Source: Streptomyces vinaceus
Lineage (GTDB): Bacteria; Actinomycetota; Actinomycetes; Streptomycetales; Streptomycetaceae
NCBI RefSeq assembly: GCF_008704935.1
Contig: NZ_CP023692.1
Location: 1,426,001-1,490,000, forward strand
Reading direction: 5' to 3'
DNA length: 64,000 nucleotides
Shown here: positions 57,182 through 64,000 of the stretch, piece by piece
Position numbering within the stretch: the first letter of the stretch is position 1
Layout of the letters: each line of letters begins with the position of its first letter
Made by a program: the position numbers and the translations under genes
The notes under the pieces: generated by a model
What the model was told of the DNA's origin: nothing
Database searches by the model: none
The model's input: the letters and a program-made list of their open reading frames with translations, nothing else

Positions 57182-57907
57182 ATGAACGACGACGTGCGCA
57201 ACATCGTGCTCGGGGTGGTGGCCACCGCGATCAGCGGCGGGTTCGGCTGGTTCTCCCGGACCTATCTGTGGCGCCGTACGCTGCGCCGCAAGCAGGCCTT
57301 CTTCGGCCTGCCCACCGGCTCCGACTGCCTGTTCGTGGTGAACCGTCAGATGGGCGGCACGGAAGGGTCGGTGCACCGCAACGACGCCTTCGCCCTGCTG
57401 GAGATATCCGCCCTGATCAAGGACTGCGGGGCCAACCTCCAGATCGTCTCCCACGACTCCGTCCGCCAAGGTTTCGGCGAGCGCGCCGAGTTCTGCGTGG
57501 GCGGGCCGGTCTCCAACGCGCGGACGGCGGCGCACCTGGCCTCCATGCTGCCGGGCGTCCGGGTCGACCTCTCCAGGGACCCGGGTCCGGACCGCGGGGC
57601 GATCCACGTCGGCGGGGAGACGTACCGCTGGGACAAGGGGCAGACCGACCACGTGCTGCTGGCCCGGCTGACGGCCGGGCCGGGCAGCCGGCCGGTGTTC
57701 CTGGTCTCCGGGCAGACCGCGATCAGCAACCAGGCGGGTGCCCGCTATCTGGCCCGCCACCACCAGGACTTGGCGCGCCGCTACCGCGGGGACTCCTTCT
57801 GCGTGGTGCTGAAGGTCAACAACTCCGACGCCTACGGCCCGGACGTGGTCGACCTGCTGGCGGACGTCACCCGGCAGGCCCGGACACCCGCAGCGGCAGC
57901 CGCGTGA
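57182..57907 (+). CDS. Membrane-anchored protein of unknown function
   Basis: A 241-residue protein. An N-terminal membrane helix (VRNIVLGVVATAISGGFGWF) is followed by a basic stretch (WRRTLRRKQ), placing the rest in the cytoplasm. The soluble part alternates strands and helices like a Rossmannoid fold. It has an early strand ending in Asn-Arg (DCLFVVNRQMGG), EISALIKDCGANLQIVSHDS, the motif CVGGPVSNARTAAHL and a later strand pair (PVFLVSGQTAISNQAG). The GGPVSN turn is reminiscent of a nucleotide- or sugar-phosphate-binding loop; I do not know the family. Codon bias is strong. Its 3' end overlaps the convergent P450 gene by 41 bp. Confidence 0.85.
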   Translation: MNDDVRNIVLGVVATAISGGFGWFSRTYLWRRTLRRKQAFFGLPTGSDCLFVVNRQMGGTEGSVHRNDAFALLEISALIKDCGANLQIVSHDSVRQGFGERAEFCVGGPVSNARTAAHLASMLPGVRVDLSRDPGPDRGAIHVGGETYRWDKGQTDHVLLARLTAGPGSRPVFLVSGQTAISNQAGARYLARHHQDLARRYRGDSFCVVLKVNNSDAYGPDVVDLLADVTRQARTPAAAAA

Positions 57908-59138
57908 TCCCGTTGATGAAGTTGGACACCAGCCGGCGCGGCGGGCCGGCGAGTTCGGGAGCCGGCATGACGGTGCGCCACTCCTCGTAGAGCACGCGCA
58001 GCTGGAGCCGGGCGAAGTGGGCGCCCAGGCATACGTGCGGTCCGTCGCCGAACGACACGTGCGGGTTGGGCGTCCGGGCGAGGTCGAGGCGCTCGGGGTC
58101 GGGGAAGACGCGCTCGTCGTGATTGGCCGAGGCGTGGAAGACCACCACCTTGTCCCCGGCGCGGATCCGCTGTCCGGCGAGCTCGGTGTCGACGGCCGCG
58201 GTGCGCCGGAAGCTGAGCACCGGCGGGTGGACGCGCAGCAGTTCGTCCACCGCGCCGGGCACCGGGACCCGGCCGTCGGCGAGCAGCCGGTACGCGTCCG
58301 GGTGGCGGGCCAGCGTCAGCAGACCGCCGGGGGCGGCGCTGCGTACGGTGTCGTTGCCCGCGACGGTGAGCAGGAAGAAGAACATCTCCAGCTCGGCGGG
58401 GTCCAGTCCGGCCCCGGCCAGGGCGCTCATCACGTCGTCCGCGGGGTGCGCGCGTTTGTGGGCGGCCAGTTCGCGGGCGTACGCGAACATCTCGCCGAGC
58501 AGGGCCGGGGAGCGCGGGTCGAGGGGCTTGCCGTCGGGGCCGAGCAGGGGCGCGGGCGCGTCCTCGGGGTCCTGGTAGCCGATGACCCGTACGGTCCACT
58601 CCAGCAACAGGCCCCGGTCGGCGGCCGGGACGCCGAGCAGGTCCGTGAGGTTGAGCAGGGCGTACTCGTCGGTGACCGCGGCGACCAGGTCGGCGGCGCC
58701 GTCCTCGGCCCCGTCCCGGGCGGCGGCCAGCAGCGTACGGGCCCGCTCGCGGACCCGGCCGGCGAAGGCGTCGACGCGGGCGGGGGTGAAGGCGCGCGAG
58801 ACCAGCCGGCGCAGCCGCCCGTGGTCTCCCGCCCCGCGGCGCGGGTCCTGGTTGAGCATGGTGCGCCGCAGGAACGGCAGGTCGGCGGGGGCGGGATCGC
58901 GGATCTGGGTGGCGCCGAGCCAGGAGGAGTACGTGGCGTGGTCGCGCAGGACCCGGACCACGTCGGCGTGCCGGGTGACGGCCCAGAATCCCGGCCCGGC
59001 GGGCCAGCCGGCGATCTCCGGCTCCTCCTGCCGGGCCACCGGGTGGTGGTCGCGCAGCAGCCGGTAGTCCCCGTACGGGATCCCGGCGCCGTAGATCCGG
59101 GGGTCGAAGACGTCGGGCACGTTCGCGGCGGGATCCAT
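57867..59138 (-). CDS. Cytochrome P450
   Basis: A 423-residue soluble bacterial P450 monooxygenase. The I-helix has AGNDT (oxygen activation), the K-helix EXXR is in VDELLRVHPPVLSFRR, and the heme loop is FGDGPHVCLGAHFARLQ with the cysteine ligand at about residue 370. Steroid- and lipid-type P450s (CYP124/125/142) share the phrase VHPPVLSFRRTA and GAGDHGRLRRLVSRAF, so a hydrophobic substrate is possible. No redox partner gene adjacent. Start ATG 59138 (MDPAANVPDVFDPRIY); no ribosome site is visible. The C-terminal codons overlap the neighbour at 57182-57907. Confidence 0.93.
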   Translation of the reverse strand: MDPAANVPDVFDPRIYGAGIPYGDYRLLRDHHPVARQEEPEIAGWPAGPGFWAVTRHADVVRVLRDHATYSSWLGATQIRDPAPADLPFLRRTMLNQDPRRGAGDHGRLRRLVSRAFTPARVDAFAGRVRERARTLLAAARDGAEDGAADLVAAVTDEYALLNLTDLLGVPAADRGLLLEWTVRVIGYQDPEDAPAPLLGPDGKPLDPRSPALLGEMFAYARELAAHKRAHPADDVMSALAGAGLDPAELEMFFFLLTVAGNDTVRSAAPGGLLTLARHPDAYRLLADGRVPVPGAVDELLRVHPPVLSFRRTAAVDTELAGQRIRAGDKVVVFHASANHDERVFPDPERLDLARTPNPHVSFGDGPHVCLGAHFARLQLRVLYEEWRTVMPAPELAGPPRRLVSNFINGITRLPLRVSGPAG

Positions 59139-59215
59139 GGGGCCACGGTGGCGCGAGCCCCCGCCCCTCCGCAAGGGGACCAGGGGGTGTCCGGCCCTGG
59201 TCCGAAAGACACGGC

Positions 59216-59728
59216 CTAGTCCCCGAGTTCGCAGCGGGCGGGGCCGATGTCGGCGTCCGGGCCGAGCAGGACCACCTGGTACCGCGGTTCGGCGGAGGCG
59301 ACCGTGCACACCAGCTGCTGGCGGGCCGTCTCGGACAGGGTGGTGACCCTGAAGGGCACGCCGACCCCGATGGTGTCCTCCGAGACCATGCTCGTCCCGG
59401 CGCTGGCGCCCTGCTTCTTGGGGTCCCACGGGGGCAGCCGGGTCTCCAGGCCCGCGGCCCGCTCCGCTTCGGTGGGGCCGACGAGCAGCCGCAGGAGGCC
59501 CCGGGGCTCGGCGGACTGCGAGGGCTGCTCCCTGTCGGGCAGGGGGAAGAGCCGCCCGTCGGATCCGACGAAGTACACCGTCCCCTTGGTCCCCGGCCCG
59601 GGCACGACGACCTTCGGGGCGGCCCCGCTCTCGATGACCCCGGTGGGCTTGATCCCGCAGCCGCCGAGCAGCGGCCCGCCCAGCAGCAGCGCGGCGCCGG
59701 CGGCCGCGGCCGCGCGTGTCCGGGTCAT
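59216..59728 (-). CDS. Lipoprotein of a two-component operon (AfsQ3-like arrangement)
   Basis: A 170-residue exported lipoprotein. The lipobox LLGGC (Cys at about residue 24) follows a short basic start and a hydrophobic segment. The mature part has GTVYFVGSDGRLFPLPD and a GerMN-like pattern (RGLLRLLVGPTEAERAAGLETRLP), often found in lipoproteins next to histidine kinases. ATG 59728 overlaps the kinase stop (ATGA). By analogy with the AfsQ1/Q2/Q3 and Cse lipoproteins it probably tunes the kinase. No enzymatic residues. Confidence 0.88.
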   Translation of the reverse strand: MTRTRAAAAAGAALLLGGPLLGGCGIKPTGVIESGAAPKVVVPGPGTKGTVYFVGSDGRLFPLPDREQPSQSAEPRGLLRLLVGPTEAERAAGLETRLPPWDPKKQGASAGTSMVSEDTIGVGVPFRVTTLSETARQQLVCTVASAEPRYQVVLLGPDADIGPARCELGD

Positions 59729-61167
59729 GCGTCGGCCTCCAGGGGCATGTCGAGGGTGAAGACCGCTCCCCCGGCGCCGCCGTTGGCGGCGCTCAGGGTG
59801 CCGCCGTGCAGCCGGACGTTCTCCAGGGTGATGGCGAGGCCGAGGCCGCTGCCCGCGGAGCGGGTACGGGCGGCGTCGGCCTTGAAGAACCGGTCGAAGA
59901 TGTGCGGCAGCACTTCGGGGGCGATGCCGGGCCCGCTGTCGGCGACTTCGATCAGCAGCCGGGGCCCGCCCGGCCGTACCTCGGCGCGTACGCCGACGCG
60001 GACCGGGGCGCCGCCGTGCCGCAGGGCGTTGCCGACGAGGTTGGCGAGGACCACGTCGAAGCGGCGCGGGTCGAGCCGGGCGCGGACCTGCGACGGCAGG
60101 TCGGTGACCACCCGCTCGTCGAGCCAGTGGCGGCGTTCGAGCGTCTTGTGCACGGCCTCGGCCACGTCCACGTCGTCGAGGTTGAGCTCGGCCGCGCGGG
60201 CGTCGAAGCGGGAGATCTCCATGAGGTCCTCGACGAGGACGGCCAGCTTGCCGGTCTCCGCGCTGACCAGTCGCAGGGCGGCGGCCGTGTCGGGGTCGAG
60301 CCGCTCGGCCTCCTCGTCGAGGACCTCGGTGACGGCGAGCATCCCGGCCAGCGGGGTGCGCAGTTCGTGGGAGACGTCGGCGGCGAAGCGGCGGGCCCGG
60401 GCCTCGGCCTCCCGCAGCTCGCTCACCGACTGTTCGAGCGCGCCGGCGGTCTCGTTGAAGGTGCGGGCGAGTCCGGCGAGCTCGTCGGAGCCGCGGACCT
60501 CGATCCGGGTGTCGAGGCGGCCGCGGCCCATGCTCTGGGCGGCGCGGCGCATGTCCCGTACGGGGCGCAGCACGCTGCGCGCGGCCAGCAGGGCGGGGAC
60601 GACGGCGATGGCGAGGCCCGGGACGGCGCCCCGCTTGGCGGCTTCGACCATGGCCTCGACCGTGTTGCCCTCGGTGGTCAGCGGCATCGTCGCGAAGAGG
60701 ACCAGGCCGGTGGGTTCCCGCACGTCGTGGGGGAGCCAGACGGCCGCCATGCCGACGGCCAGGTACGGTCTGCCCGCGGGATCGGTCACCCGCTGGAAGG
60801 CGGCGTGCGGATGGGCCGTCACCTGGCGGCGGAGCTCCTCGCTGACCACGGTGGAGGTGGGCGCGCTGGTGCTGGAGGCCCGCAGGGTGCCGTACTCGCC
60901 GAAGACGTTCCAGGGGTTCGGCTTGCCCTTCTTGCCCAGGTCGGTGACGATCCGCTGGAGCTGCGCCTGGTCCAGCGGCAGGTCGAGGGGCACCGTCTCC
61001 ACCTGGTCGCGCAGGGTGCTGACGGCGGTGTCCTGGCTCTGCTTGAGGACCGCGGTACGGGCCTGCTGGTAGGTCAGCGTGGCCGTGGTGACGGCGCTGA
61101 TCGCGGCGACCAGCAGGAAGGCCGCGATCAGGCGGGTGCGCAGCCCGAGCGGCGCGACGCGCCTCAC
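59725..61167 (-). CDS. Sensor histidine kinase
   Basis: A 480-residue membrane histidine kinase. TM1 about residues 10-31, extracytoplasmic sensor about 32-178, TM2 about 181-200, HAMP about 198-250, dimerisation domain with VSHELRTPLAG (phosphorylated His at about 267), and a GHKL ATPase domain with NLVGNALRHG, ADSGPGIAPEVLPHIFDRFFKAD and SGLGLAI. GTG 61167 overlaps the regulator stop (GTGA), so the two are coupled. Sensor-domain ligand unknown. Resembles the AfsQ2/CseC class of Streptomyces kinases. Confidence 0.95.
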   Translation of the reverse strand: MRRVAPLGLRTRLIAAFLLVAAISAVTTATLTYQQARTAVLKQSQDTAVSTLRDQVETVPLDLPLDQAQLQRIVTDLGKKGKPNPWNVFGEYGTLRASSTSAPTSTVVSEELRRQVTAHPHAAFQRVTDPAGRPYLAVGMAAVWLPHDVREPTGLVLFATMPLTTEGNTVEAMVEAAKRGAVPGLAIAVVPALLAARSVLRPVRDMRRAAQSMGRGRLDTRIEVRGSDELAGLARTFNETAGALEQSVSELREAEARARRFAADVSHELRTPLAGMLAVTEVLDEEAERLDPDTAAALRLVSAETGKLAVLVEDLMEISRFDARAAELNLDDVDVAEAVHKTLERRHWLDERVVTDLPSQVRARLDPRRFDVVLANLVGNALRHGGAPVRVGVRAEVRPGGPRLLIEVADSGPGIAPEVLPHIFDRFFKADAARTRSAGSGLGLAITLENVRLHGGTLSAANGGAGGAVFTLDMPLEADA

Positions 61168-61847
61168 AGCGGGCCGAAGCGGTAGCCGAAGCCGCGGACG
61201 GTCTGGATGTAACGGGGGCTGCCCGCCGGGTCCTCGACCTTGGTGCGCAGGCGCCGTACGCAGGCGTCCACGAGCCGGGCGTCGGCGTGGTAGCTGTGGT
61301 CCCACACGTATTCGAGGAGCTGCTGGCGGGAGAAGACCTGCTCGGGCGAGGCGGACAGGTGGAGCAGGAGCTTGATCTCGCTGGGGGCGAGCGGGACGCG
61401 CTCGCCGTTCTTGGCGACGGTCAGCCCGGCTCGGTCGATGGCGAGCTCCCCGTGGAACTCGACCTCGGGGCGGCTGCCGGCCGGGGTCCCCAGGCGGCGC
61501 AGCACGGCCCTGATGCGGGCCTCGATGACCTCGGTGCGGGCGGGTTTGACGATGTAGTCGTCGGCGCCGGCTTCGAGGCCGACGACTATGTCGAAGTCGT
61601 CGCCGCGGGCGGTCAGCATGATGATCGGGAGCTGGCTGCTCTCGCGGATGCGGCGGCAGACCTGTACGCCGTTCATCCCGGGCAGCATGAGGTCGAGCAG
61701 GACCAGCTCCGGGAGGAAGGTCCCCATCAGCGCGAGGCCCGCCTCGCCGGTCTCGGCGGCGGCCACCTCGTGGCCGCGGCGGCGCAGGCCGAGGCCCACC
61801 CCTTCGCGGATGGAAGGGTCGTCCTCGATCAGCAGTACGCGTGGCAT
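61164..61847 (-). CDS. OmpR-family response regulator
   Basis: A 227-residue regulator. Receiver domain: LLIEDDPS (acidic pair), VLLDLMLPGMNG with the phosphorylated Asp at residue 52, MLTARG and DDYIVKPA (conserved Lys). C-terminal winged helix: SEIKLLLHLSASPEQVFSRQQLLEYVWDHSYHADARLVDACVRRLRTKVED and a closing TVRGFGYRFG. Closest in feel to AfsQ1. ATG 61847 is the start (TTG 61862 is in frame); the -10-like GATAAT is 6 nt upstream, so the operon may be leaderless. Order: regulator, kinase, lipoprotein. Confidence 0.95.
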   Translation of the reverse strand: MPRVLLIEDDPSIREGVGLGLRRRGHEVAAAETGEAGLALMGTFLPELVLLDLMLPGMNGVQVCRRIRESSQLPIIMLTARGDDFDIVVGLEAGADDYIVKPARTEVIEARIRAVLRRLGTPAGSRPEVEFHGELAIDRAGLTVAKNGERVPLAPSEIKLLLHLSASPEQVFSRQQLLEYVWDHSYHADARLVDACVRRLRTKVEDPAGSPRYIQTVRGFGYRFGPL

Positions 61848-61853
61848 CCGGTC

Positions 61854-61859
61854 ATTATC
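61854..61859 (-). promoter_or_regulatory. -10 box of the two-component operon
   Basis: GATAAT on the minus strand ends 6 nt before ATG 61847, in the 39-bp gap after murJ. Fits a leaderless promoter separate from murJ. Confidence 0.45.
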
Positions 61860-61886
61860 CAAGGTGGTTCGAAGGCCCGTTCTCCG

Positions 61887-63602
61887 CTACCGGCCGGCCT
61901 TGCGCCGCAGGGAGTCCAGCAGGCCGGTGATTTCCGTGAGGCCGAGCGGCCTGGCGAGGAGGACGACGACGAGTGCGAGCGCCGCGGTTCCCGCGCCGAG
62001 GGCGGCGAAGTCGCCGAGGCCGTCGGCGGCCCGGGCGGCCGCGTAGGCGGCGGCGGCCCCGGGCAGGCAGGCGGTCAGCAGCCGCAGGTGGGTGCGGACG
62101 GCGGTGGCGCGGCGCTGCGTACGGGTCCCGGTGCGCGGGCCGAGGCGCCGGGCGAGGGTGTACGCGGTGACGGCGAGGCCCGCGAACAGGGCGACGGAGT
62201 AGGCGCCGGCCATGCCGGTGACCGCCCAGCGCGGGGGCAGCAGCAGGTAGGCGGCTGCGGACAGCCCGGCGTTCAGGGCGGCGATGACGAGGTTCAGGAA
62301 GAACGGGGTCCGGGTGTCGGAGAGGGCGTAGAAGGCGCGCGAGAGGACGTACTGTCCGGAGAAGGCGATCAGACCGGGCGCGAAGGCCATCAGCATCCCG
62401 GCCATGACCTCGGTGTCGGCGGCGCCGGTGCGCCCGTACCCGAAGACGCTGCCCATCACCCAGGGGGCGAGCGCCGCGAAGAGCGCGGCGGCGGGGACGA
62501 CGAGGGCGGCGCTGGAGCGCAGCGCGTACGACACGTCCCGGCGGACCGCGCCGAGGTCGCCGTCGGAGGCCGCGGAACTCATCCGGGGCATCAGGGCGGT
62601 CACGAGGGAGACGGTGATGATGCCCTGCGGGACGATCCACAGCTGGTAGGCGTTGCTGTAGGCGGTGTATCCGGCGCCGCCGACGAGGCCGGCCTCCACG
62701 GCCCGGTGCCCGGTGGCGGTGGAGAGCCGGGTGACGACCCAGTAGCCGATCTGGTTGGTGAGCACGAGCATGACCAGCCAGCCGGCGTTGCGCAGCGGGC
62801 GGGCGAGGCCCTGGCCGCGCCAGTCGAAGCGGGGGCGCCAGCGGAAGCGGGCGGCGCGCAGCGAGGGGACGAGCGCGAGGGCCTGGATGACGATGCCGGC
62901 GGTGGTGCCGAGGCCCAGGAGGCGGGTCTCGCCGGCGGTCAGGCCGTCCGGGGCGCCGTGGGAGAGGTGGACGAAGAGCCCGAAGACGCCGATGATGACG
63001 AAGTTGTTGAGGACCGGGGTCCACATCATCGCGCCGAACCGGCCGCGGGCGTTGAGCACCTGGCCGAGCAGGGTGAACAGCCCGTAGAAGAGGATCTGCG
63101 GCAGGCAGTACCGGGCCAGCGCGACCGTGGTGCTCGCCTGGCTGCCGGTGTACGGGGTGTACGCGGCGACGATCAGCGGCGCGGCGAGCACGGCGGCGGC
63201 GGTCAGGACGAGGAGCGCCGCGGTGCAGGCGGTCAGCAGCCGGTCGGTGTAGGCGGCCCCGCCGTCGCGGTGCTCCTTGGCGGCCCGGACCAGCTCGGGG
63301 ACGAAGACCGCGTTGAGGGCGCCGCCGATGAGCAGCATGTACAGGATGTTCGGGACGGTGTTGGAGACGGCGTAGCTGTCCCCGAGCAGGCCGGTGCCGA
63401 GCGCGGCGACGACGACGGCGGAGCGGACGAATCCGGTGGCGCGGGAGACGATCGAGCCGGCCGCCATGAGCGCGCCGCTGCGCAGCACCGAGCTCTTCCC
63501 CGGTGAAGCGCCGGCCGCGTCGGCCGCGCCCGCCGCCCCGCCTTCGCCCGCCGCGCCGTCGGCGGAGGGGCCGGTGGCCGCTCTGGTGTCGGTGCTGGTC
63601 AC
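61887..63602 (-). CDS. murJ: Lipid II flippase / murein biosynthesis integral membrane protein
   Basis: A 571-residue MOP-superfamily membrane protein with about 14 helices, flipping lipid II to the outer face for peptidoglycan synthesis. Diagnostic stretches: AAGSIVSRATGFVRSAVVVAALG with the functional Arg, SNTVPNILYMLLIGGALNAVFVPELVRA and YALSDTRTPF. The N-terminus has a 45-residue Ala/Gly/Pro-rich cytoplasmic extension. GTG 63602 overlaps the upstream FemAB-family stop (GTGA). Wall-building neighbours in both genes support the assignment. Confidence 0.95.
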   Translation of the reverse strand: MTSTDTRAATGPSADGAAGEGGAAGAADAAGASPGKSSVLRSGALMAAGSIVSRATGFVRSAVVVAALGTGLLGDSYAVSNTVPNILYMLLIGGALNAVFVPELVRAAKEHRDGGAAYTDRLLTACTAALLVLTAAAVLAAPLIVAAYTPYTGSQASTTVALARYCLPQILFYGLFTLLGQVLNARGRFGAMMWTPVLNNFVIIGVFGLFVHLSHGAPDGLTAGETRLLGLGTTAGIVIQALALVPSLRAARFRWRPRFDWRGQGLARPLRNAGWLVMLVLTNQIGYWVVTRLSTATGHRAVEAGLVGGAGYTAYSNAYQLWIVPQGIITVSLVTALMPRMSSAASDGDLGAVRRDVSYALRSSAALVVPAAALFAALAPWVMGSVFGYGRTGAADTEVMAGMLMAFAPGLIAFSGQYVLSRAFYALSDTRTPFFLNLVIAALNAGLSAAAYLLLPPRWAVTGMAGAYSVALFAGLAVTAYTLARRLGPRTGTRTQRRATAVRTHLRLLTACLPGAAAAYAAARAADGLGDFAALGAGTAALALVVVLLARPLGLTEITGLLDSLRRKAGR

Positions 63603-64000
63603 CGGCGGGCCAGGTAGGCCTGGAAGGCCTTGTACAGCGCCGTGTTGGCGTATCCGTCCATGGGGGTCTCCCACTCGCCGAGGGTTTCGACGACCTGCCC
63701 GCCGGTGCCGAGCTTCCAGCGCAGCAACCCGAAAGAACGTTCGTCGGGGTCAAGGGTGGAGGGTACCCCGCGCATGTCGTACTCGTCGGCGCCCAAGTCG
63801 TGGGCGTCGCACATCATGTGCCACTGGAGGGCGTTGCTGGGGCGGACCTCGCGGCGGTGGTCGGCGGAGGCTCCGGTCTGGTACCAGACCCGCTTCCCGG
63901 CCACGATCATGGTGTGCGCGGCGAGGATCTCGCCCTCGTGGACGCCGAGGTAGAGGCGCATCCGGCCGGACGCCTCGGCGTTGAGGGCCTCGAACTGCTG
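63599..64000 (-). CDS. FemAB family peptidyltransferase, partial (5' end outside the window)
   Basis: The last 133 codons of a FemX/FemAB-type aminoacyl transferase, which adds the glycine bridge (or similar) to lipid II or peptidoglycan stem peptides using aminoacyl-tRNA. Visible C-terminal features: RLYLGVHEGEILAAHTMIVAGKRVWY, the conserved NALQWHMMCDAHDLGADEYDMRGV (substrate-binding domain end) and FKRGFGG-like LLRWKLGTGGQVVE. The reading frame is open to the window edge, so the start lies upstream. In streptomycetes the enzyme is FemX (known). Coupled to murJ. Confidence 0.88.
   Translation of the reverse strand, partial: QQFEALNAEASGRMRLYLGVHEGEILAAHTMIVAGKRVWYQTGASADHRREVRPSNALQWHMMCDAHDLGADEYDMRGVPSTLDPDERSFGLLRWKLGTGGQVVETLGEWETPMDGYANTALYKAFQAYLARR

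Noticed and set aside
61287..63506. A 739-residue plus-strand open frame opposite the response regulator and murJ
   Set aside because: Repetitive acidic and glycine content with no domain; murJ and the regulator are certain on the other strand.
1..64000. CRISPR arrays, tRNA or rRNA genes, transposases, phage attachment sites
   Set aside because: I looked for evenly spaced repeats, cloverleaf-type GGTTCGAATCC arms and transposase motifs and saw none. Short repeats found are local and listed separately.

Overview
The window is a high-GC actinobacterial chromosome segment, almost certainly from Streptomyces or a close relative. The signs are strong third-position G/C bias, many leaderless starts with a TAnnnT box 6-8 nt upstream, families typical of streptomycetes (SpoIIE/RsbW-type phosphatases, R61-like DD-peptidase, secreted tripeptidyl aminopeptidase, F420-dependent enzymes, UL36-like repetitive protein), and a Ccr nearly identical, from memory, to the S. 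collinus enzyme. I see no prophage, transposase, CRISPR array, tRNA or rRNA. The one clear wreck is a BTAD-type regulator pseudogene near 39.0-39.4 kb.

Layout. 1-11.4 kb: secreted hydrolases (DD-peptidase-like, GDSL, tripeptidyl peptidase-like), GNAT proteins, a DUF5107/TPR protein, a radical SAM gene of the spore photoproduct lyase-like family behind a textbook LexA box, an acyltransferase-3 membrane protein, a RidA protein and a HEAT protein. 11.7-21.1 kb: an ethylmalonyl-CoA (EMC) pathway cluster, made of a duplicated 3-hydroxyacyl-CoA dehydrogenase, a TetR regulator, ccr, meaA/ecm, a malyl-CoA lyase-like gene, a MaoC hydratase and an acyl-CoA dehydrogenase. Together they can take 3-hydroxybutyryl-CoA through crotonyl-, ethylmalonyl-, methylsuccinyl-, mesaconyl- and methylmalyl-CoA to glyoxylate and propionyl-CoA. 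21.3-25.0 kb: phosphatidylethanolamine synthesis (psd-pssA), then alkylation repair (Ada-AlkA fusion and ogt). 25-30.7 kb: Nudix, BCCT transporter, glycerate kinase, isochorismatase-like hydrolase and a GlxA-type AraC regulator.

30.7-44.4 kb: two convergent multidomain SpoIIE phosphatases, a large patatin with a membrane-spanning C-terminus, the BTAD remnant, RecQ, a macrodomain protein, a phytoene-desaturase-like FAD enzyme and an inositol-monophosphatase-like enzyme. 44.4-50.6 kb: a minus-strand operon for reductive pyrimidine breakdown and salvage (beta-ureidopropionase-like, class III aminotransferase, dihydropyrimidinase, F420-dependent LLM oxidoreductase, NCS1 transporter), preceded by a dense array of CTACG/CGTAG half-sites. 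No dihydropyrimidine dehydrogenase is present, which makes the F420 enzyme a candidate for the missing reduction step.

50.7-64 kb: a repetitive Pro/Ala-rich protein, an F420 PPOX-fold enzyme, a divergent XRE regulator/methionine aminopeptidase pair sharing an AT-rich symmetric operator, a GT2 glycosyltransferase, gamma-glutamyltransferase, an unrecognised membrane-anchored protein, a cytochrome P450, a coupled response regulator-kinase-lipoprotein operon, murJ and the start-truncated end of a FemAB-family gene. The observations I would follow first are the XRE-MetAP unit, the F420 enzyme in the pyrimidine operon, the LexA-controlled radical SAM gene, the operator-like motif shared by both intergenic regions around the EMC TetR gene, and the duplicated dehydrogenase whose N-terminal copy has lost two catalytic residues. 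All family names are recognitions from sequence, not database hits.
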